Shown here: positions 5,486 through 11,148 of the stretch, in pieces
Numbering within the stretch: position 1 is the first letter of the stretch
How the letters are laid out: each line of letters begins with the position of its first letter
DNA from: an uncultured Veillonella sp.
Lineage (GTDB): Bacteria > Bacillota > Negativicutes > Veillonellales > Veillonellaceae
DNA length: 11,148 nucleotides
Reading direction: 5' to 3'
NCBI GenBank assembly: GCA_902477915.1
Contig: CABSJA010000051.1
Location: 1-11,148, forward strand
The notes under the pieces: model-generated
The model's database searches: none
Told to the model about the DNA's origin: nothing
What the model saw: the letters and a program-made list of their open reading frames with translations, nothing else
Made by a program: the position numbers and the translations under genes

Positions 5486-8400
5486 CTCTACGGAGCCATC
5501 GCCTAAGATAGCTTCAATAGCCTTGATGGATTCATCACTAGGGTCAAAGCACATATTCGGTGGTAAATTAATACGTTTTCGTTGACGGTGCAAGTATAGT
5601 GATGTTGGCACAGAGCCTGCAGTGTTCGTTAACACCCGTTTTAAGGCTTCACTATTTTCTGGCGTGTCATATTGGCTATAAATATGAATAGCCACATGTT
5701 TAGCCTGACTATAGTTTACCTTTAATGGCATAATGCGGTCTGCAATAATTTGCACACCCTTTTCATCCGCATCAACTCGGCCTTTTACCTTAACGATCAT
5801 ATCGACCGCCAAGAACTGTTGGCTTTGACTAAAGACCTTAGGGAATGCCACGACGTTGGCCGCACCAGAGTAATCTTCGATGCGAAGAATAGACATAACC
5901 TCGTTTCGTCTCGTCATACGGTCCGTCTTATTTTCAATCAAACCGCCAAAGGTAATGGTTTGACCGTCATACTGCTCTGGATTTTCTACGAGAGCACCTA
6001 ATTCAAAGAGGCCCTCTAATTCCTTCGCATAGCCTTGCAATGGATGGCCTGTGATGTAAAAGCCTGTATATTCCTTTTCATCCTTCAATTTATCATCTTC
6101 CGATAAATCCTCCACATTAGGAACAGGGATGAAATCTACGGACTCCTCTATATCGCCAAAGAGACTCATGGTGCCCATAGCGGCATCCTTTTGCTCTTTA
6201 GCACCAACAGCTTGGGCGCTTTCATACATATGCAACAATTGGTTTCTGTTTTCCTTGAAACCATCCATGGCACCGCACCGAATGAGACTTTCAAGAAGGC
6301 GTTTATTAACCACCTTGTTGTCCACACGTTTGCAGAAGTCCACAATATCCGTATAAAGACCGTGCTCATTGCGCTCAGTAATTAAGCGATCGATGGCGTT
6401 GTCCCCTACGTTCTTAATGCCCCCAAGGCCGAAGCGAATGGCATCACCTTGTACGGCAAAGCTACGTTCAGAATAGTTAATATCTGGGCCAAGCACCTTA
6501 ACATTGTGCTTCTTGCAAGCATTGATGTAATAGGTCAATTTTTGCATGTTCTGCATAAAGCTAGTCATGGTAGCAGCCATGAATTCAGGGAAATAGTGGG
6601 CTTTCAAATATGCCGTTTGGTACGCAATGTACGCATAGGCCGCACTATGTGATTTATTAAAGCCATAGCCCGCGAAGTATACGAGCAAATCAAATACTTC
6701 GTTTGCGATAGACTCTTCTATACCATTATTAATGGAACCTTGAATAAAGGATTCGCGCTGAGCCTTTAGAACAGATTCCTTTTTCTTGCCCATGGCACGA
6801 CGCATCAAGTCCGCTTGACCGAGGGAGAAGCCGCCCATGGCGGATGCAATCTGCATAACCTGTTCTTGGTACAAGATTACCCCAAAGGTATCTTTCAAAA
6901 TCGGTTCCAAGATAGGATGTAAATAGGTAACCTCTTTTTTACCGTGACGACGGTCGATAAAGTCCGCCACCATGCCAGAGCCCAATGGGCCTGGGCGGTA
7001 CAAGGCTACCAATGGAATTAAGTCCTCGAAATGTTCAGGCTTAAGGTCCATAACGAGCTTTGTAATACCTTCTGATTCGAGCTGGAATACACCAGATGTA
7101 TCGCCCTTGGTGAGGATATCACAAGCTGCCTTGTCATCGAGTGGGATAGCATCTAAATCGAGGTCAATACCACGGTTCGCTTTGATGAGCTTTAAGGCAT
7201 CACCCATAACCGTTAAGGTACGGAGACCCAAGAAGTCCATCTTTAAGAGGCCTAATTCCTCGATATTATCCTTATCGTACTGCGTTACAAAGCCTTCTTC
7301 GTTGGCATTTTGTACCGGTACATGGTCATCTAGAGGGTCTGCAGAAATTACGACGCCCGCTGCATGAGTGGACGAATTGCGCGCAATCCCTTCTAGCTTT
7401 TTACCAAAATCAAATAACTCTTTAACGTTTGGATCAGCTTCATATAAAGCTTTTAACTCTTTACCTTGCAGTGCCTTATCTAAGGTAATCCCTAGTTCAT
7501 TAGGAATCATCTTAGCAATGCGGTTTACTTCCGCCAACGGTAAGTCTAGCACGCGACCTACGTCACGGATAACAGCACGAGCCGCCTCTGTACCGAAGGT
7601 AATAATCTGAGATACACGAGCTTGACCGTATTTTCTCGTTACATATTCGATGGCTTGACCACGCTTTTCGTAGCAGAAGTCAATATCGATATCAGGCATG
7701 CTTACCCGCTCTGGATTTAAGAACCGTTCAAAGAGCAAGTCATACTTTAATGGATCAAGGCCTGTAATGCCAAGTAAATACGCAACCACAGAACCTGCTG
7801 CCGAACCACGACCAGGACCTACTAAGATGTCGTGCTCACGGGCATAGCGTACATAGTCCCATACGATGAGGAAGTAATCCTCAAAGCCCATGGTACCAAT
7901 TACATCTAACTCGTAGTCTAAACGTTTTTGTAATTCTTCGGATGTTTCCCCATAGAGGCGAGGAATTTCTCGTTCACATACCTTACGCAAATAGGTCTTA
8001 GACGTTTCCCCTTCTGGCACATCAAAGTGCGGCAAGTGATGTTCATCAAAATTAAACTCCACATTACAGCGTTCTGCAATTTTCAAGGTATTTTCGATGG
8101 CCCCTGGAATATGTCCAAATAGCTCGGCCATCTCATCCCCAGATTTTAGATAGAATTCATCATTAGGGAACTTTAAGCGGTCTACCTCAGCACGGCGTCG
8201 GCCTGTAGAAATACATACCTTAATATCCTGCGCATCCGCATCCTCTTTTAATACATAATGGAAGTCATTAGACGCTACGATGCCAAGACCGTATTCCTTA
8301 CTGAGCTTAATGAGCTCCTCTTGGGCTTTTGCCTCCTCTGGCAAGCCATGATTTTGGATTTCTAAGAAGAAATTATCCTTGCCGTACGTCTCGATATACC

Positions 8401-8884
8401 ATTCAATGGATCGCTTCGCGCCTTCCATATTATCTTGCAAAATATACTGAGGAATCTCCCCTTGAATACAAGCACTAAGGACAATTATGCCCTTGCTGTA
8501 TTGGCGCAATAAATCGCGGTCTGCACGAGGCTTATAATTAAACCCTTCAGTAGAGGCTTTCGACACGATTTTTACGAGATTTCGATACCCTTCCATGGTC
8601 TCTGCTAATAGAATGAGATGTTTCAAACGTTCACGGCTACGACCTTCCGGCTTATCAAGACGGCTACCTTCTGTAATATATACTTCACACCCAATAATTG
8701 GTTTAACGCCTTGGGCTATACACTCTTTATAGAAATAAATAGCTGCGTACATATTGCCATGGTCTGTAATGGCAAGGGCTGGCTGATTTAACTCCTTCGC
8801 ACGACGTACCATGTCAGGCAAACGACTGATACCGTCTAGCAAACTAAACTCTGTATGACTATGTAAATGTACAAATGGCTGCAT
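5477..8884 (-). CDS. dnaE: DNA polymerase III subunit alpha (DnaE1 type)
   Basis: This is the 1135-residue replicative DNA polymerase alpha subunit, a normal length for DnaE. The N-terminal PHP domain starts with VHLHSHTEFSLLDG (5-18) and keeps the metal-ligand candidates His8, His10, Asp17, Asp41-His42, Glu67, Cys139, Asp207 and His209. The polymerase palm has GPGRGSAAGS (356-365), the acidic cluster PDIDIDF (397-403) and the third catalytic aspartate Asp550 in KMDFLGLRTL. Fingers cover about 560-800, including YRPGPL (629-634) and GFNKSHSAAY (741-750). A helix-hairpin-helix region (GGIKNVGDNA, 821-830) and an OB-fold (about 973-1050) follow. MSLFG (906-910) matches the usual clamp-binding position, although the typical glutamine is replaced. 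The ATG lies 12 bases after the metalloprotease gene, whose TAA directly precedes the AGGAGGTG ribosome binding site, so the two genes are probably co-transcribed and coupled. Confidence 0.98.
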   Translation of the reverse strand: MQPFVHLHSHTEFSLLDGISRLPDMVRRAKELNQPALAITDHGNMYAAIYFYKECIAQGVKPIIGCEVYITEGSRLDKPEGRSRERLKHLILLAETMEGYRNLVKIVSKASTEGFNYKPRADRDLLRQYSKGIIVLSACIQGEIPQYILQDNMEGAKRSIEWYIETYGKDNFFLEIQNHGLPEEAKAQEELIKLSKEYGLGIVASNDFHYVLKEDADAQDIKVCISTGRRRAEVDRLKFPNDEFYLKSGDEMAELFGHIPGAIENTLKIAERCNVEFNFDEHHLPHFDVPEGETSKTYLRKVCEREIPRLYGETSEELQKRLDYELDVIGTMGFEDYFLIVWDYVRYAREHDILVGPGRGSAAGSVVAYLLGITGLDPLKYDLLFERFLNPERVSMPDIDIDFCYEKRGQAIEYVTRKYGQARVSQIITFGTEAARAVIRDVGRVLDLPLAEVNRIAKMIPNELGITLDKALQGKELKALYEADPNVKELFDFGKKLEGIARNSSTHAAGVVISADPLDDHVPVQNANEEGFVTQYDKDNIEELGLLKMDFLGLRTLTVMGDALKLIKANRGIDLDLDAIPLDDKAACDILTKGDTSGVFQLESEGITKLVMDLKPEHFEDLIPLVALYRPGPLGSGMVADFIDRRHGKKEVTYLHPILEPILKDTFGVILYQEQVMQIASAMGGFSLGQADLMRRAMGKKKESVLKAQRESFIQGSINNGIEESIANEVFDLLVYFAGYGFNKSHSAAYAYIAYQTAYLKAHYFPEFMAATMTSFMQNMQKLTYYINACKKHNVKVLGPDINYSERSFAVQGDAIRFGLGGIKNVGDNAIDRLITERNEHGLYTDIVDFCKRVDNKVVNKRLLESLIRCGAMDGFKENRNQLLHMYESAQAVGAKEQKDAAMGTMSLFGDIEESVDFIPVPNVEDLSEDDKLKDEKEYTGFYITGHPLQGYAKELEGLFELGALVENPEQYDGQTITFGGLIENKTDRMTRRNEVMSILRIEDYSGAANVVAFPKVFSQSQQFLAVDMIVKVKGRVDADEKGVQIIADRIMPLKVNYSQAKHVAIHIYSQYDTPENSEALKRVLTNTAGSVPTSLYLHRQRKRINLPPNMCFDPSDESIKAIEAILGDGSVEVQ

Positions 8885-8896
8885 GGTACACCTCCT

Positions 8897-9640
8897 TTAA
8901 GGGCGATGAGCAAAATATACGTTCAATGACTTCTTACGAGCCTTCCAATCTGGCAAAAACTGTGCCACTAGATTGTGAAAGTTCTTAGAATGGTCTAAAT
9001 ATTTAAAATGAGCAAACTCATGAACCATAACGTACTCAATATACGCCTGTGGCCCCTCTAATAATCGGGTATTCATCTTGATGAGCTGCTTTGCTGGCGT
9101 ACAAGAACCCCAACGGCTCTTCATACGCTGCTGTTTTATAGTTGGCATAGGCACATCAATACCTTGCTTGTGAAAGCGCTGATACACGACCTTTGCCCAA
9201 TGGACAAAGACCTTCTCCCCTAAATTACGCCAGTAATTCTGCATCAATTTATGCTTCGCTTTATAGGTCGTTCCGCGAGGTACCACCATAGTAAGAATGG
9301 CCTTTCCGTCAAAGCCAATATGAGGCTTTCCGTCCTGCTCAACTAGGCGCAACGTAACAGGAATGCCGAGGATTGATAAGCTTTCACCATTCACATACTG
9401 TAACGCCTCAACACACTTGGCATTCAATGCATCAATCTTGTAACGAGCCCGCTCAATGAAGGGCATATTCTCGATGACAAACTTGTCCACCCTATAATCC
9501 GGCACATAGGCATTCGCCGACACATGGATCACACCATCCTTTGTAATGCGCATGTTCATGTTCTTCACACGCTTGATGGTTAACTCATATTCAATTGTGT
9601 CGCCATTATAGGTAATAGACCTAGTTGTTGAAGTATTCAT
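8897..9640 (-). CDS. YgjP-like (DUF45) zinc metalloprotease
   Basis: This cytoplasmic protein of about 247 residues belongs to the YgjP/SprT-related M48-like group. Using the ATG at 9640, the zinc motif HEFAH is at 207-211 and the third ligand candidate is His217 in LDHSKNFH. The family signature KSRWGSC is at 174-180. No signal peptide or membrane helix is seen. The frame stays open to a GTG at 9664, eight codons upstream, but that start has no ribosome binding site. The ATG at 9640 has AAAAGG only two bases before it, so neither start is ideal and I prefer the ATG by homology-like appearance. The gene ends 12 bases before dnaE. Its biological substrate is unknown; the pairing with dnaE may only reflect co-expression. 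Confidence 0.88.
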   Translation of the reverse strand: MNTSTTRSITYNGDTIEYELTIKRVKNMNMRITKDGVIHVSANAYVPDYRVDKFVIENMPFIERARYKIDALNAKCVEALQYVNGESLSILGIPVTLRLVEQDGKPHIGFDGKAILTMVVPRGTTYKAKHKLMQNYWRNLGEKVFVHWAKVVYQRFHKQGIDVPMPTIKQQRMKSRWGSCTPAKQLIKMNTRLLEGPQAYIEYVMVHEFAHFKYLDHSKNFHNLVAQFLPDWKARKKSLNVYFAHRP

Positions 9641-9711
9641 ACCTTTTATTTTATCATAAAACACTCATAAAATCGTAAAATTCTGGTAATTTTAATAGGA
9701 ATTATTCGATA

Positions 9712-9765
9712 TAGATAAAATAATAAAAAATAACAGATAGCTGATTTTAGACAATCAGCTATCTG
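9712..9765 (-). terminator. Strong intrinsic terminator closing the accessory strip
   Basis: A perfect 13-bp stem pairs CAGATAGCTGATT (9734-9746) with AATCAGCTATCTG (9753-9765) around a 6-base loop. On the minus strand the stem is followed by TTATTTTTTATTATTTT. This is a textbook Rho-independent terminator about 40 bases past the stop codon of the 169-residue gene. It separates the AT-rich accessory genes from the metalloprotease-dnaE unit. There is no T-run on the plus strand. Confidence 0.92.
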
Positions 9766-9806
9766 CTATAAATACTAAAAATATTATATTGTAACTTTAA
9801 TGCTGA

Positions 9807-10316
9807 TTAAATTATACATCCCCCATCAATAGGTGCTAAATCAATCATTCTATCTTTTTTTTCATAATATCGTTTATTAACACTATCATATCCAAGATTC
9901 CATTCAAAAGGGAATTCAGGTACAGGTTCATTACTATAATCAATACCATGCCAAATAGCATCATCTTTAAAATAACTTAATCCATTAAGAGTTAAATTAT
10001 TCTCCAGACAAAATTTACCTACCAATTCAATTTTATTATTTAATAATAATGATCGAATAATAAGACATTCATATTCCCATCCGCCAAAGTATAAATAATC
10101 AAAATATCTCAAAGCTATGTATGCATCCCACAAATTAATCTCAACCATATATTTAAATAGATTATCAATCAATGTATATTCATAACTTTTATAATATTCA
10201 TTACCAATCAAGAAATTATAAATTTTAACATTATCACTATTTGTAAAATTAGAGGTTACTAATAAACTCTGTAAATTAGGTATGTTAATTAATTTCTCTA
10301 TTCTATTCTCTTCCAT
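9807..10316 (-). CDS. Hypothetical acidic protein, immunity-like by context
   Basis: This 169-residue protein is not one I recognise. It has no signal peptide and no clear membrane segment, is rich in aromatic residues (YYKSYEY at 41-47, RYFDYLYFGGWEYE at 70-83), and has roughly 25 acidic against 15 basic residues. The C-terminal part contains PVPEFPFEWNLGYD (131-144) and ends DLAPIDGGCII. The ATG is supported by AGGAG eight bases upstream. That site and the ATG lie inside the tail of a decayed upstream frame that stops at 10303, an overlap typical of toxin/immunity pairs. Small size, acidity, low GC and this overlap are what polymorphic-toxin immunity proteins show, but no fold is identifiable and the role is inferred. 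A strong terminator follows. Confidence 0.75.
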   Translation of the reverse strand: MEENRIEKLINIPNLQSLLVTSNFTNSDNVKIYNFLIGNEYYKSYEYTLIDNLFKYMVEINLWDAYIALRYFDYLYFGGWEYECLIIRSLLLNNKIELVGKFCLENNLTLNGLSYFKDDAIWHGIDYSNEPVPEFPFEWNLGYDSVNKRYYEKKDRMIDLAPIDGGCII

Positions 10317-10460
10317 AAAAGCTTCTCCTATTTATTAAACTATACTCACAGGAAAAAAGGTTGAGATTCTGATTATATTCCCAGTCTTTAAAGCTCGCAC
10401 TGCCAGATTAACTAATCCTGATTGTCCATAACTATTAACCATCACTATTAACTTTAGAGC
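10303..10460 (-). pseudogene. Frameshifted C-terminal tail of a lost protein, toxin-like by context
   Basis: Two frames can be joined. One reads VNSYGQSGLVN and is open from 10460 (after a TAA) down to about 10407. The next, shifted frame begins after a TAA at 10410-10408 and reads SGSASFKDWEYNQNLNLFS, continuing to a stop at 10303. Restoring one base near 10407 would give a continuous GLVN-x-GSASFKDWEYN, which reads like a real protein tail. There is no start codon with a ribosome binding site for it. It ends 14 bases inside the following gene. I infer a leftover C-terminus of a toxin whose immunity gene survives. It could also be chance open sequence, and no domain is identifiable. Confidence 0.4.
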
Positions 10461-10470
10461 TTATTAAATT

Positions 10471-10848
10471 TTACCAACTCCAGATTCCTAGAAGGATTAG
10501 AAGAATACTCTGTCCTACAGACACAGCAATTCGACCTTTTCCTATAATATTAGTGCCATAGCTTTTCCCTTCTTTGCACATAAAATATTCATTGAGATTT
10601 TGCTTTAGTGCAAACATTTCTCCCCAAAGAAGGCCCGCAAGTATTAACGAAAAAATAGAAAAACTATGTAAGATCCTCCCACCAAAAATAACCATTAATT
10701 CAATCATTAATAATTGACCTAATTGTATCATCGTAAGAAGAAGACTTCTCTTTGTATTTGCACCTGCAATAGTTATTGTATTATTCCGTATAATATATAT
10801 TGCATACATACCAAGTAAAATACTACATAAGATACGCCCGGCGTTCAT
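10471..10848 (-). CDS. Hypothetical four-helix membrane protein
   Basis: This 125-residue protein has four predicted hydrophobic helices (about 5-21, 35-56, 62-81 and 107-124), joined by short charged loops (RNN, NTKR, KQNLNEYFMCKEGKSYG). It is therefore an inner-membrane protein. The ATG is well supported by GAGGAGGG six bases upstream. The gene follows a decayed 30-codon frame by 12 bases and precedes the frameshifted tail at 10460. I do not recognise the family. Small multi-helix membrane proteins serve as immunity proteins against pore-forming toxins and bacteriocins, which would suit this context, but this is inference. No catalytic motif is visible. Confidence 0.7.
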   Translation of the reverse strand: MNAGRILCSILLGMYAIYIIRNNTITIAGANTKRSLLLTMIQLGQLLMIELMVIFGGRILHSFSIFSLILAGLLWGEMFALKQNLNEYFMCKEGKSYGTNIIGKGRIAVSVGQSILLILLGIWSW

Positions 10849-10860
10849 AATCCCTCCTCA

Positions 10861-10950
10861 CTAATCGTTTATACCACCAAAACTACCTTGAATTACTTCA
10901 TCTGTATATGCATTATTATCTGCTTGTCTTTCTCTGCATTTAGAAATTTC
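10861..10950 (-). pseudogene. Decayed C-terminal reading frame before the membrane protein gene
   Basis: A 29-codon frame with no Met codon runs from a TAG at 10953-10951 to a TAG at 10861. It includes KCRERQADNNAYTDEV and ends GSFGGIND. Its stop lies 12 bases before the next ATG and beside that gene's ribosome binding site, as expected for the end of an upstream operon partner. Because it lacks any start, it looks like the surviving tail of a deleted gene. A competing frame over the same bases (22 codons) is also open, so the frame assignment is uncertain. Confidence 0.3.
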
Positions 10951-10998
10951 CTAAAAAATAATCATACGTATATAAACAACTTAAAAATCTTATAGAAT

Positions 10999-11148
10999 CT
11001 ATAATCCCAAGTCTATGAACTTCCCTGAAACTTTAATCTGCCAGAACATCCCTTTAGTGGCTTTTAAATCAATGCCTGTTTCTAACTGGTCAGAACTCAC
11101 ATCATAAAATGGTAATAATACCTGTAATGATGCTAATTTTGCTTTCAT
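10999..11148 (-). CDS. Small or partial ORF at the window edge
   Basis: The frame is open for 49 codons from the last base of the window to a TAG at 10999. It includes LPFYDVSSDQLETGIDLKA and ends SGKFIDLGL. The first codon at the edge happens to be ATG, so it could be a complete small gene, but it is more likely the C-terminal end of a larger gene lying to the right. Codon use (GGG, CAG, GCC) resembles the conserved genes more than the AT-rich neighbours. I do not recognise it. The roughly 50 bases after its stop are AT-rich and noncoding. Confidence 0.4.
   Translation of the reverse strand: MKAKLASLQVLLPFYDVSSDQLETGIDLKATKGMFWQIKVSGKFIDLGL

Noticed and set aside
6972..7610. Long plus-strand open frames opposite dnaE
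   Set aside because: They lie wholly antisense to conserved polymerase coding sequence, lack convincing ribosome binding sites and give no recognisable protein.
9641..9664. GTG start at 9664 for the metalloprotease
   Set aside because: No ribosome binding site precedes it, and the eight added residues are not family-like. The ATG at 9640 is preferred, though not firmly.
9665..9733. Promoter for the metalloprotease-dnaE unit (TATGAT near 9651-9656)
   Set aside because: No -35 at proper spacing is convincing in this very AT-rich stretch, so I did not list it as a feature, although a promoter must lie in this area.
1..11148. CRISPR arrays, tRNA or rRNA genes, insertion sequences
   Set aside because: No regularly spaced repeats, tRNA-like cloverleaf, rRNA segments or transposase-like proteins were seen.

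Overview
The window looks like chromosome from a low-to-moderate-GC, Gram-negative-type Firmicute (Negativicutes), most plausibly Veillonella or a close relative. This rests on the style of the proteins (DnaE1 with PHP domain, Firmicutes-type long pyruvate kinase with a C-terminal PEP-utiliser-like domain, DASS dicarboxylate carrier), strong AGGAGG ribosome binding sites and codon use. It is an inference, not a database result. Every gene I can support lies on the minus strand, so transcription runs from right to left.

Right part (about 9734-11148): an AT-rich accessory strip. It holds a C-terminal or small ORF at the window edge (10999-11148), a short decayed reading frame (10861-10950), a four-helix membrane protein gene (10471-10848), a frameshifted protein tail (10303-10460), and an acidic 169-residue protein gene (9807-10316) whose start codon lies inside that tail. 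A strong intrinsic terminator at 9712-9765 closes the strip. The alternation of decayed C-terminal tails with small intact genes resembles the orphan toxin/immunity cassettes found downstream of large polymorphic toxins. No toxin domain could be identified.

Middle part (about 2801-9640): conserved genes packed head to tail. They are a YgjP-like zinc metalloprotease gene, dnaE (replicative DNA polymerase III alpha), pyk (pyruvate kinase) and a Bax inhibitor-1 family membrane protein gene. The metalloprotease stop codon abuts the dnaE ribosome binding site. dnaE and pyk are separated by about 146 bases holding a 12-bp dyad and a candidate pyk promoter.

Left part (1-2789): a LysR regulator gene starts 11 bases after the BI-1 gene and is probably co-transcribed with it. 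It is followed by a strong terminator, a regulatory region of about 240 bases with a LysR-type T-N11-A site, and a dicarboxylate (DASS) transporter gene. The most economical reading is that the LysR protein controls the transporter gene, tying dicarboxylate uptake to the pyruvate kinase transcription unit. An organism living on lactate and C4 acids would fit this, as would the absence of pfkA between dnaE and pyk.
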